Translations under genes and position numbers: made by a program
Origin: Brucella pseudogrignonensis
GTDB taxonomy: Bacteria > Pseudomonadota > Alphaproteobacteria > Rhizobiales > Rhizobiaceae
DNA: 64,000 bases
Assembly (NCBI RefSeq): GCF_002252525.1
Contig: NZ_NNRM01000018.1
Location: 10,089-74,088 of the forward strand
Direction: 5' to 3'
In this document: in pieces, positions 9,085 to 17,602 of the stretch
Layout of the letters: the number at the start of each line of letters is the position of its first letter
Numbering within the stretch: position 1 is the first letter of the stretch
Notes under the pieces: generated by a model
Told to the model about the DNA's origin: nothing
Database searches by the model: none
Seen by the model: only the letters and a program-made list of their open reading frames with translations

Positions 9085-9567
9085 ATGACAGTTCTCTACA
9101 CACCAGGCCAGTTAAGGAGCGCTGTCTCGATCGCGCCGGAGACATATCGGCACTGGAAAAAGGCAATCGCCTCGCTTGATCGCGGTCGCGGACATAGCCC
9201 CTGTTTCAGCTCAGGCGACATGGTCGCCGCGTCGGTCATTCGAGCGCTTGCTATCGACCTTTCGGTTCGTGTTGGTGCACTGGCTCCAATGGCGGAAACA
9301 CTTTTTGAGCTGTGCAACAGATCACCGTGGCCGGTTCTCGAACGTACTAAGGTTGTCTTAAATTTGCAGGGGGCGGAGGTGCGCCTCGCTGAAGAACTGG
9401 CGGAAGCGCACAGCGATCAACCGCTGATAATCATTCCTCTGAGAGCGATTGTTGCGCGCTTGCGCGAGCAATTGCTTGCAGCAACCGATCATGTGGAGCA
9501 ACGATCTTTGCTCTTTCCACCCATCCCGATCACGAGCGCTGCAACGGCGCAACGAGGTCAGCCATGA
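9085..9567 (+). CDS. MerR-like HTH protein leading methylase operon
   Basis: 160 aa. The N-terminal third (YTPGQLRSA, SIAPETYRHWKK, then HSPCFSSGDMVAASVI) has the layout of a MerR-type winged helix: recognition of a start helix, a YRHW helix, and a wing leading to a helix beginning SSGDM. The rest is helical and not recognised. It overlaps the methylase gene by four bases (ATGA), so the two are co-translated. It may autoregulate the operon or guide the methylase/PIN pair. No metal-binding cysteines typical of metal-sensing MerR proteins are visible, which argues against a metal sensor. The specific role is inference. Confidence 0.65.
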   Translation: MTVLYTPGQLRSAVSIAPETYRHWKKAIASLDRGRGHSPCFSSGDMVAASVIRALAIDLSVRVGALAPMAETLFELCNRSPWPVLERTKVVLNLQGAEVRLAEELAEAHSDQPLIIIPLRAIVARLREQLLAATDHVEQRSLLFPPIPITSAATAQRGQP

Positions 9568-12050
9568 GCGCGCTCGATCAGATCGCCTGGGCTGCACACC
9601 GCGCGGGGTATCGTGCCGAAGCCGTGGTGCGGGACTATGCGTTTGCTGATGTGCTTGCAGAAGGCAACGATACGCGTACCGTGCCACTGGTTGCGTTCAC
9701 ACGAACCCCCCCGTCTTATCGTTCGGCTGCCTTTGGCGTAGTTGAAAGTGACGGACGTTCCACCATCGAGCTCGTCCAGTCGCACCGTGCGCTCGGTGCA
9801 CCGTTATTGTTTGTCATCGACCGCGATGATGTCACGGTCTGGCAGGTTCGCAGCGAAGGACCGCCGCGAGCGATCGAGAAGGTCAAGGTTGGCCAGCTCA
9901 CCGACCTATTCGAACGCAACCAGGCGGACTGGCATCCTGACGCGATCCATCGCGCAAAGGCGGTGGGGAGCCCCGCAGCCGGCCATCAGCTTGACTTCGT
10001 CGACCTAGGGCTGCTGCCGGCGATTGAAGGGGAAATCCATCTCAAGCTTGACCGCCTGCTTATCGAGACGCTCGATCTGGCCCGCAAGGCACCTGGTGGG
10101 GGTCGGCTCGATGTGCGAACCATGTTCAGGGTGGTGTTCCGCCTGTTGGCCGCTAAGGTTCTAGAGGATCGCCGCCACCCGTTCTCGGCAGAGTGGAATG
10201 CCGACAATCTGTCTTCGGTTCTGACGGCTATCGAGCGTTATTATAGCTTGTCACAAATCGACGGACGGACGAATCCCATACTGACGCGTATGTTTGGTGC
10301 GGCATGGGCACATCTTCGCGCTGGAATTAACTTTTCCAACATCTCCTCGGACGATCTTGCATTCGTGTATGAGAATACGCTGGTGACGCCTGAGGCCCGC
10401 AAGCTATTCGGGACGCACAGCACGCCGCGCCAAGTGGCTGAATATATTGTTCAGCGACTAGAGTTGCACCGCTATAATCCGATCGATCTCCAGATCTACG
10501 AGCCATGCGCTGGTGCAGGCGTCTTTCTAGTATCGGCGCTCAGACACTTGCGCGACTTGCTTCCCGTGGGATGGTCGGATCAAGAGCGTCACAACTTTCT
10601 GATCGAGCACATCGCGGGTGATGAAATCGATCCCTTCGCCTGCGAGGTGGCCACGCTTTCTTTGATCCTTGCTGACTATCCCAACCACAATGGCTGGCAC
10701 ATACGTGAAGCAGATCTATTCGTCGACGGTGTGTTGGCAAAGGCGCTGGTCGGCAAGAATGTGATCGTCTGCAACCCTCCTTTTGAAGCCTTCACCCAAG
10801 AAGAAAAGGAGCGTTATCCGGAAGCGAGCCGGAAACCGACGAAGGCGGTCGCAGTGCTCAGCGCGGTGATTGATGCGCAGCCACTCGCCATCGGGTTCGT
10901 ATTGCCGCGGTCCTTCATACTAGAGAAGCAGTTCTCGGAACAGCGTCGCCGCATCGAAGATCTTTACGGCTTCGTCGAGATTGTTGAACTGCCGGATCGG
11001 ATTTTTGGCGCATCGAGCGTGGAGTCCGCCGCATTGATCGCCCGCGATCTGCGAGCCGAAGGATCGACGCGTGTTACAATCCGGTCGACAGAAGTTGCCG
11101 ACCAAGATCGGGCGGCTTTCCTGAAAACTGGCCGCACGACGGTTCAGCGCGAGACCACTCGGGAAGTCGTCCGACCGGAGGGGGAGCTTTGGATTCCCCC
11201 CCTGCACGATTTGTGGATCTATCTTGCAGAAGCTCCGCAGCTCGGAACGATTTTCAAACCAAGATGGGGGCTGCGCTGGAATTATGAACAGGATCTGGCT
11301 GCAAGCGATGTTGAGAAGAAAGGCTTTCGCAGAGGGTATCTGAATGCCCGACGCTTCCAACAATATGTTGGCGTTCGCGCTACTTGGCTCGATTTTAATC
11401 TAGAGAATCTGCGTGAGGGCTATGATCAGGATTGGTCGAAGCCGAAGCTCATCATGAATGCGACACGGCTTAGCCGAGGTCCCTGGCGGGTAGGTGCGGT
11501 CGCCGATCTGGAATCGCACCTCTACTCGCAGCAGTTCTTCGGGCTGTGGCCGCTCACCGACATGACGCCAGAAAGTCTGCTTGCTTTTAGCGCGGTTATG
11601 AATGGTCCGATCGTCAATGCCTATCTTGCTGTTCATTCACCAAGGGATCGCTTCCGTTCAAACGTGGTCGCACAGGCTCCGATGCCGAGCTACATTCCGA
11701 AGGAATTACCCGAGCTTGTCCGCGACTATCTGAAGGTCCTAACCAAGGGTCGTCTCTTTGCAGAAGACGGCGCGGATCTTGCCCATCTGCTCGCGTCAAT
11801 CGATGCCGCTGTACTTCGTGGGTACGATCTGCCGCTGCGGCAGGAGCGCCAGTTGCTGAACTTTTTCCGGGGTGCCGAACGCCCGGTTCCTCATCAATGG
11901 GCGCATTGGGACGACTTGTTTCCGGTGCCGGGACTGACGCTTGCCGAGCGAATCTCCGGCCGGTTCCGTGCGAGTGGCGACTGGGTCAGAAAGGTCTTTC
12001 GTGCACTGCCCGATGAAGAGATCACGCTGCTACGCGACTATGTGGCTTGA
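9564..12050 (+). CDS. N6-adenine DNA methyltransferase (large, gamma-type)
   Basis: 828 aa. SAM-binding motif I is IYEPCAGAGVFLV near residue 312. The catalytic motif IV is VIVCNPPFEAF near 398, the classic N-P-P-F adenine methylase motif. The order motif I then motif IV, with a long C-terminal region, is that of type I/IIG N6-adenine methylases (N6_Mtase). The first 150 residues form an alpha/beta domain (GVVESDGRSTIEL, LLFVIDRDDVTVWQV) that could be a decayed or divergent nuclease or a specificity domain; I cannot identify PD-(D/E)xK residues with confidence. The roughly 300-residue C-terminus may be target recognition. It lies between an HTH gene (4-base overlap) and a PIN nuclease gene with which its stop overlaps or abuts. 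Confidence 0.85.
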   Translation: MSALDQIAWAAHRAGYRAEAVVRDYAFADVLAEGNDTRTVPLVAFTRTPPSYRSAAFGVVESDGRSTIELVQSHRALGAPLLFVIDRDDVTVWQVRSEGPPRAIEKVKVGQLTDLFERNQADWHPDAIHRAKAVGSPAAGHQLDFVDLGLLPAIEGEIHLKLDRLLIETLDLARKAPGGGRLDVRTMFRVVFRLLAAKVLEDRRHPFSAEWNADNLSSVLTAIERYYSLSQIDGRTNPILTRMFGAAWAHLRAGINFSNISSDDLAFVYENTLVTPEARKLFGTHSTPRQVAEYIVQRLELHRYNPIDLQIYEPCAGAGVFLVSALRHLRDLLPVGWSDQERHNFLIEHIAGDEIDPFACEVATLSLILADYPNHNGWHIREADLFVDGVLAKALVGKNVIVCNPPFEAFTQEEKERYPEASRKPTKAVAVLSAVIDAQPLAIGFVLPRSFILEKQFSEQRRRIEDLYGFVEIVELPDRIFGASSVESAALIARDLRAEGSTRVTIRSTEVADQDRAAFLKTGRTTVQRETTREVVRPEGELWIPPLHDLWIYLAEAPQLGTIFKPRWGLRWNYEQDLAASDVEKKGFRRGYLNARRFQQYVGVRATWLDFNLENLREGYDQDWSKPKLIMNATRLSRGPWRVGAVADLESHLYSQQFFGLWPLTDMTPESLLAFSAVMNGPIVNAYLAVHSPRDRFRSNVVAQAPMPSYIPKELPELVRDYLKVLTKGRLFAEDGADLAHLLASIDAAVLRGYDLPLRQERQLLNFFRGAERPVPHQWAHWDDLFPVPGLTLAERISGRFRASGDWVRKVFRALPDEEITLLRDYVA

Positions 12051-12055
12051 CCAGG

Positions 12056-12559
12056 ATGGACGCCTATCTCCTCGATACGACCGTCTTGTCGATTTATCTT
12101 GATCCGACGCATCCGCTCCATGCTGAGAAGAGCCAATCTTTGAACGCGTTGCCAGCCGAAGCGCCACGCTTCGTTTCTACGGTCGCGCTTGCCGAACTCG
12201 CGTTCGGGACGCGCCTCGCGGCAGTTATCGGCAAGGGAAATCTTCCCGCACTTGACGCCATGCTTGCAGAGGCGCGGACCTACGCCGTCCTAGATCTCAC
12301 CCACCATACTGCGGCTGCCTACGCCGATCTGAAAGCTCGGATCGCGCAAAAGTATCTCGCCAAGGTTCTACGAAAGGATCGGCCTAAATATATTGAAGAA
12401 TGGGTAGACAAGGCCACAGGCAAAAAACTCGGCGTTGACGAAAATGATCTGTGGATGTGCGCTCAGGCTAAGGAGCGTGAACTCGTTTTCGTGACCGCCG
12501 ACGCGCGCATGAAGCGCATTCCCGATGCGGATGACGAAGTTAGAATGCTGATCGTCTAA
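12056..12559 (+). CDS. PIN-domain nuclease, VapC-like, in methylase operon
   Basis: 167 aa. PIN-domain acidic residues are present in order: Asp in YLLDTTVLS near residue 6, Glu in ALAELAFG near 46, Asp in DENDLWM near 134, and Asp in VTADARM near 152. These are the Mg2+-binding positions of VapC-type ribonucleases. It is longer than typical VapC (about 130 aa) owing to a Lys-rich insert near residues 95-125. ATG at 12056 follows the methylase stop by five bases; TTG at 12047 would overlap the methylase stop. There is no VapB-like antitoxin beside it. The partner genes are an HTH protein and a methylase, so it is more likely the effector arm of that operon than a free toxin-antitoxin module. 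Confidence 0.8.
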   Translation: MDAYLLDTTVLSIYLDPTHPLHAEKSQSLNALPAEAPRFVSTVALAELAFGTRLAAVIGKGNLPALDAMLAEARTYAVLDLTHHTAAAYADLKARIAQKYLAKVLRKDRPKYIEEWVDKATGKKLGVDENDLWMCAQAKERELVFVTADARMKRIPDADDEVRMLIV

Positions 12560-12746
12560 ACGACAACCATAATGAGGCCATGGGGCCTGAGCCCGTTATG
12601 GTCCCTCGCATGTGATCTGCTGTTGATTGGTCGAATGCTGTAGAAGAATGCACTAAAATCAAAATGAAAAAATATGTCATCCGCCGTCTATCGATTCGGC
12701 AGCGAGACGCGTGAAGAGCACCAATGCGAGGAACAAATAGAAGAAT
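12560..12746. promoter_or_regulatory. Intergenic region between the two methylase operons
   Basis: An imperfect inverted repeat, ACCATAA ... TTATGGT with GGCC arms inside, lies at about 12565-12601 and could be a weak terminator or an operator; no T-run follows it. The last 100 bases are A/T-rich compared with the flanking genes and probably hold the promoter for the following methylase/helicase/GIY-YIG operon. Confidence 0.35.
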
Positions 12747-15437
12747 ATGCTGACCCCGGGGGAAATATACTCCAATCTTGACGACCTCGCGGGGAAACCT
12801 CCAGCGGGAGGCGAGTTTGGCTTGGCGTTGATGGAGGCGGTAGGCGCGCCGCGTGCTACGATCACGAAACTGCGCGATACCGCTAAAGACGGAGCATTCT
12901 TGTGGGCACGAATGCTCCGCTTCGAATCCACTGCATTGGGAGGAGCGGACGCGGCGCTGGACCGGATGCGCTCAGAAGCTGAGGCTTTACCCAAGGGACG
13001 GCGTCCACGCATACTGCTCGCCTATGATGGTGAGCGGATCGCTGCCTGTGATACGAGCCCGAAGTTCGACGAGGAGCCGCTGCGTGTCGGCCTCGACATG
13101 CTCTCTCTGGAAGGCGACGTTTTCTTTCCACTTGGCGGTCATGAGAGATACGTTCCGAAGAAGGAGCGCATGGCCGACGTACGGGCAACCCGATTCATCT
13201 CGCGCTTTCATGACGCGGTGCGCGACGCTAATCCGAGCTGGACGATGGAGGTGGATCGTCACGCGCTCAATATCTTCATGGCGCGCATACTATTTTGCCT
13301 GTTCTCGGATGATGTCGGCATCTTCGATAAGGACGTGTTTGAAACCGCTGTGCGGCAGTCGAACGTGGATGGCAGTGATCTTGCCGCATTTTTGGACAGC
13401 GCTTTCAAGTACATGGACACACCACCAGAGAAGCGATCGTCAGAGACGCGTCCTTGGTCGAAGCTGAAGTATGTAAACGGCTCCTTGTTCGAAGAAGACG
13501 TGCCCATGCCAGCGCTGGATGGGCGTTGCCGCAAGCTGCTGCTCGACTGTGCAGGGCTGAATTGGAAGCTCATCAATCCTGACATCTTTGGCTCGATGCT
13601 TCAGGCCGTCGTTGACGTTGAGAAGCGCGGCGAACTGGGGATGCACTACACATCGCCAGCCAACATCATGAAGGTGCTGGAGCCCATCCTTCTCGATTCA
13701 CTGCAAGCGGAGCTGGAACGGGCTGGAGCGAACAAGGGGCGGCTGCGCGACTTCCTTGAGCGACTTGGCCGCATCCGCGTGTTCGACCCGGCTTGCGGCT
13801 CTGGCAACTTTCTGATCCTCGCCTACAAGGAACTGCGGGCGCTGGAAACGGAAGCGTTGCGCCGTCTCGCCACGCCGCGCCTGTCGGGCATTGCGCTTGA
13901 ACAGTTCTTCGGAATCGAGATCGACGATTTCGCCTGTCAGGCAGCACGGCTGGGCCTGTGGATCGCGAAGTATCAATGCGACCAGCAGCTTGAACTGGAC
14001 CTCGGCCAGCGCACCGACTTCCTGCCGCTCCAGAAGGCCGGCGTGATCGTGACAGGCAACGCGGCCGAGAGAGACTGGCTGGAGGCTTGCCCCCCGGTCA
14101 CGGGCGCGGAGACGGTCGTGGTCGGGAATCCGCAGTTCCGCGGTTCATCTTACTGGTCGCCCGAGCAGAAGGCGGATATGGCCCGCGTCTTCAAGGGGCG
14201 CGTCAAGAACTGGGGCAATCTCGACTACGTGACGCTCTGGTTCGCGAAGGCGCGCGACTATTCGCTGGCGACCGGCGCGCCCTTCGCCTTCGTGGCTACG
14301 AACTCCATCGTGCAGGGCGTGCAGGTGCCCGAGCTTTGGCCCCACCTGCTGGAAAACCTCGAAATTCGCTTTGCGCATCGTTCGTTCAAGTGGTCGAACC
14401 TGGCAGCCCACAATGCGGGCGTGACTTGCGTGATTATCGGCATGGGGCCGCCCAGCAGCGCGCCCAAGCGCCTGTTCGATGGCGATACCGTGCGCGACGT
14501 AGAGGTGATCGGTCCCTATCTCGCGCCTGGCACCACGGCGATCGTGGAAAAGGCGAGCAGGCCGCTGGCACCCGATCTCGAACCGATGGTGTTCGGCAAC
14601 AAGCCAACCGACGGCGGCAACCTAATTCTCGATCGCAACGAGCGAGATGCGCTGCTGGAGGTGCACCCGGATGCGGCGCGATTCGTGCGGCGGCTCTACG
14701 GCTCTCAGGAGTTGATGAAGGGAATCGAGCGATATTGCCTGTGGGTGGGGGACGACGAGGTCGAGGAGGCAAAGTCCATCCCAGAACTGGCACGACGATT
14801 CGAGGCCGTGGCACGGGATCGGTCCAAGGAAAAGGCGTCGGACATTTCGAAGGCGTTTGCGGATCGACCTCATCGCTTCCTGCAAAGGGCGGGCGCTGCG
14901 ACATCACACACGATCATGGTACCACGACCTTCAAGTGAGGACCGCTTTTATCTGCCCGTCGATGTAGTGGATCAAACTAACATTACGTCCAGTGAAGCAT
15001 TCGCGATCTTCGACGGCGATATCTGGCAGGCTGCGGTTCTGTCCTCACGGCTTCATCGGTTATGGCTTGAACTCGTTGGTGGAAAACTTGAAACGCGAGT
15101 GCGCTATTCCAATACTCTTGTATGGAACACCTTCCCCCTTCCATACCTGTCGGATCGTCGTAAGGCGGACCTCGAGGAGCACTGGTGGGCAATCGACGAG
15201 GCGCGCAAGGAAGCGGGGTTCGGGCGCGCTCTCGGCGAGCTTTACGCCCCTGCCAAGATGCCTCACGCCCTGCGCCGCGCTCATGAAGAGCTGGACGAGA
15301 CGATGGAGACGATCTTCGGCTCGCGTCGCTACCGCTCGGACGCCGATCGGGTCGAGCACATGCTACAACTCTATGCACGCATGGTGGTGGGAAAAGCAAA
15401 GCCATCCAAGATCAAGGAAGAAGAGGTGAGCGCATGA
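12747..15437 (+). CDS. Class I SAM-dependent adenine DNA methyltransferase, MmeI/DrmM-like
   Basis: 896 aa. Motif I is VFDPACGSGNFLI near residue 348. FFGIEIDDFACQAARLGLW follows as motif II/III. Motif IV appears as VVVGNPQFRG near 453, with Gln where N6-adenine methylases normally have the second Pro of NPPF. The preceding HYTSPANIMKVLEP is typical of MmeI-type and DISARM-type methylases. The N-terminal 250 residues are helical (helical scaffold/N-domain). The C-terminus (FGRALGELYAP, RRAHEELDETMETIFG) matches the end of this family. No nuclease domain is visible, unlike true MmeI, so cleavage would have to come from the neighbouring genes. It overlaps the helicase gene by four bases. Confidence 0.88.
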   Translation: MLTPGEIYSNLDDLAGKPPAGGEFGLALMEAVGAPRATITKLRDTAKDGAFLWARMLRFESTALGGADAALDRMRSEAEALPKGRRPRILLAYDGERIAACDTSPKFDEEPLRVGLDMLSLEGDVFFPLGGHERYVPKKERMADVRATRFISRFHDAVRDANPSWTMEVDRHALNIFMARILFCLFSDDVGIFDKDVFETAVRQSNVDGSDLAAFLDSAFKYMDTPPEKRSSETRPWSKLKYVNGSLFEEDVPMPALDGRCRKLLLDCAGLNWKLINPDIFGSMLQAVVDVEKRGELGMHYTSPANIMKVLEPILLDSLQAELERAGANKGRLRDFLERLGRIRVFDPACGSGNFLILAYKELRALETEALRRLATPRLSGIALEQFFGIEIDDFACQAARLGLWIAKYQCDQQLELDLGQRTDFLPLQKAGVIVTGNAAERDWLEACPPVTGAETVVVGNPQFRGSSYWSPEQKADMARVFKGRVKNWGNLDYVTLWFAKARDYSLATGAPFAFVATNSIVQGVQVPELWPHLLENLEIRFAHRSFKWSNLAAHNAGVTCVIIGMGPPSSAPKRLFDGDTVRDVEVIGPYLAPGTTAIVEKASRPLAPDLEPMVFGNKPTDGGNLILDRNERDALLEVHPDAARFVRRLYGSQELMKGIERYCLWVGDDEVEEAKSIPELARRFEAVARDRSKEKASDISKAFADRPHRFLQRAGAATSHTIMVPRPSSEDRFYLPVDVVDQTNITSSEAFAIFDGDIWQAAVLSSRLHRLWLELVGGKLETRVRYSNTLVWNTFPLPYLSDRRKADLEEHWWAIDEARKEAGFGRALGELYAPAKMPHALRRAHEELDETMETIFGSRRYRSDADRVEHMLQLYARMVVGKAKPSKIKEEEVSA

Positions 15438-17602
15438 GCGAGACGAAGAACAAGGCGGGCGAGAACGGTCTCGGCTCCATCACGCTCACCTATGACGGAA
15501 CGGGCGCGTCCAAGACGACAGACAGTCTTGGCATGCGCGCCATGCAGGCTCGGGTGTGGGATAAGCGGGACGCGCAGCACCTGCTGGTGAAGTCGCCACC
15601 TGCCTCGGGCAAGTCGCGTGCGGCCATGTTCGTGGGACTAGAGAAGCTGCGCACCAAAGCCGTCGATCGCGTGGTGATCGCGGTGCCCGAGCGCTCCATT
15701 GGCGCCTCGTTCCGGGACACGGGCCTCGCGGCGGGCGGCTTCCACTCGGACTGGCAGCTTGACCTCGACCTCTGCACCGTCGGCTCGGAGACCGGCCGCA
15801 AGGTGGACGAATTGATCGGGTTCCTTCGCGGAGAAGGTGATGGGCGAACGACACTGTGCACCCACTCCACCCTGCGCGCCGCCCATGCCAAGACGGATGA
15901 TGTGACCTTATTCGACCGTGCGCTTATCTGCGTGGACGAACTGCACCACGCTTCGTCAGACGAGAACAGTAGGCTGGGCAACCTGCTGCGCGGGTTGATC
16001 GACCGGGCGGGCGAAGTGGGGCACGACGCCGCGCACATCCTCGCCATGACGGGTTCGTACTTCCGGGGCGACGGCACTGCGGTGCTGCATCCACAGGACG
16101 AGGCCCGTTTCGAGAAGGTAATCTACACCTATTATGAGCAGCTCAACGGCTACGAGTACCTAAAGACGCTGCGTATCAACTTCCGTTTCTACCAAGGCAA
16201 GTATCTCGACGCGATCGGCGGAGCCCTTGACCCGCACATGAAGACCATCGTGCATATCCCTCATGTCGGCTCGGCCGAGGGCAGCGGAGTCAACAAGATG
16301 TTCGCGGTAGATGCGATCGTGGATGCGATTGGCGACCGCTTGGGCAAAAATCCTAAGACCAGCACCGATCCCACGACCGGATTTGTGCATCTCACGGCAG
16401 GCGGTCGTACGCTCAAGATCGCGAACCTCGTGGACGACAGCGCCGACCGCGAGAAGGTGCTGGCGAGCCTCCGCGCGGTAAAAGACCGCGACGATGTCGA
16501 CATCATCATTGCACTTGGCATGGCCAAAGAGGGCTTCGACTGGGTGTGGTGCGAGCACGTTCTCACGGTTGGCTACCGAGGCTCGTTGACCGAGGTCGTG
16601 CAGATCATTGGCCGAGCGACGCGGGATGCACCTGGCAAAACGGAGGCGCAGTTCACCAATCTTGTCTCTGCGCCCTTCGCCAATGACGAGGCGGTGAGCC
16701 GCGCCGTCAACGATATGCTCAAGGCCATCTCGGTGTCGCTCCTGATGGAGCAGGTGATGGCGCCCGTCTTCAAGTTCCGCACGCACAAAGGCGCGGACCA
16801 ATTCGACGGCTCGCCCGGCGACAAGTCTAATCCGGGACCGGTGACCAACGCTGGCGAGATCGAAATTATCGGCATGCCGGAGATCGACGAGAAGGCTGTC
16901 GAGGCGATCGAAAACGACTTCAACGACCTGTTCGCGGATGTACAGAACGACCCGCGCACGCTAACGGTCATGATCAACCCCGACGACCACCACACCGACG
17001 TGATTTACGACCTCGTGGTCACAGACGTGATCAAGCGGCGCTACCCTGGCTTCTCGGCAGAGCAGGTCCAGGACGCGGTAGGCCTGTTTGGTGTTCGCGC
17101 CGGGCTGGGCCGTGAGGTCGCCAAGGACCCGAGCATCATTCAGACGCTAGGAATGTCCGAAGGGGAGCAGCCGGCCTTCACAGGACCAGACGAAGAGGAA
17201 GGCGATGGCGATCGCGACACGACCGGTCCAAACGCCGGCGACCGCTTCGTACAGCAGACAAAGCGGTTCATCAACGTGAGGGAGCTACAGGTCGATCTGC
17301 TCGGCGGTCGCCGCGACTTCGATGATGCCTACGAGCTATTGTCAAAGGAACTCTCCGAGGAGTTGCTCGCACGCCTTCACGGCGAGGTTCGCGCCCTCAC
17401 CGTGAGCATGACGCAAGATGAGGCCGAAAAGCTGTATTCTCGCATCAAGGAATTCATCCACCGTGAGAGCCGCGAGCCCAATCTGAATTCCCCAAATGGC
17501 CGCGAAGTCAGGCTAGCGGAAGCTTTGGCGTTTCTGCGCAAGATTTCGCGAGAGAAACGTGCTGCCATGGCGGGCGCAGATGAGGGGCAGGTCGATGCGT
17601 GA
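15434..17602 (+). CDS. DEAD/DEAH-like SF2 helicase of methylase operon
   Basis: 722 aa. Walker A is VKSPPASGKSRA near residue 55. Walker B/motif II is ICVDELHHAS near 157, a DELH variant of DEAH. Motif III-like AMTGSYF lies near 200. Motif VI EVVQIIGRATRD near 388 contains the QxxGRxxR arginine finger. The two RecA-like halves span about 40-450. The C-terminal 270 residues are acidic (DEEEGDGDRD near 580) and not recognised. Helicases of this kind translocate DNA in restriction and DISARM-like systems. Four-base overlap with the methylase before it and eight-base overlap with the nuclease gene after it show a single coupled operon. Confidence 0.88.
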   Translation: MSETKNKAGENGLGSITLTYDGTGASKTTDSLGMRAMQARVWDKRDAQHLLVKSPPASGKSRAAMFVGLEKLRTKAVDRVVIAVPERSIGASFRDTGLAAGGFHSDWQLDLDLCTVGSETGRKVDELIGFLRGEGDGRTTLCTHSTLRAAHAKTDDVTLFDRALICVDELHHASSDENSRLGNLLRGLIDRAGEVGHDAAHILAMTGSYFRGDGTAVLHPQDEARFEKVIYTYYEQLNGYEYLKTLRINFRFYQGKYLDAIGGALDPHMKTIVHIPHVGSAEGSGVNKMFAVDAIVDAIGDRLGKNPKTSTDPTTGFVHLTAGGRTLKIANLVDDSADREKVLASLRAVKDRDDVDIIIALGMAKEGFDWVWCEHVLTVGYRGSLTEVVQIIGRATRDAPGKTEAQFTNLVSAPFANDEAVSRAVNDMLKAISVSLLMEQVMAPVFKFRTHKGADQFDGSPGDKSNPGPVTNAGEIEIIGMPEIDEKAVEAIENDFNDLFADVQNDPRTLTVMINPDDHHTDVIYDLVVTDVIKRRYPGFSAEQVQDAVGLFGVRAGLGREVAKDPSIIQTLGMSEGEQPAFTGPDEEEGDGDRDTTGPNAGDRFVQQTKRFINVRELQVDLLGGRRDFDDAYELLSKELSEELLARLHGEVRALTVSMTQDEAEKLYSRIKEFIHRESREPNLNSPNGREVRLAEALAFLRKISREKRAAMAGADEGQVDA

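Noticed and set aside
8888-9166. 92-codon minus ORF before the HTH gene
   Set aside because: Arg/Thr-rich, no ribosome site, and it overlaps the start of a supported gene.
8778-9179. 133-codon plus ORF starting inside repeat A
   Set aside because: The shared repeat part is better explained by the minus-strand frame, which keeps the stop in both copies; the rest has no protein-like features and overlaps the HTH gene.
12056-12559. Stand-alone VapBC toxin-antitoxin module
   Set aside because: No VapB-like antitoxin gene next to the PIN gene; it is coupled to a methylase instead.
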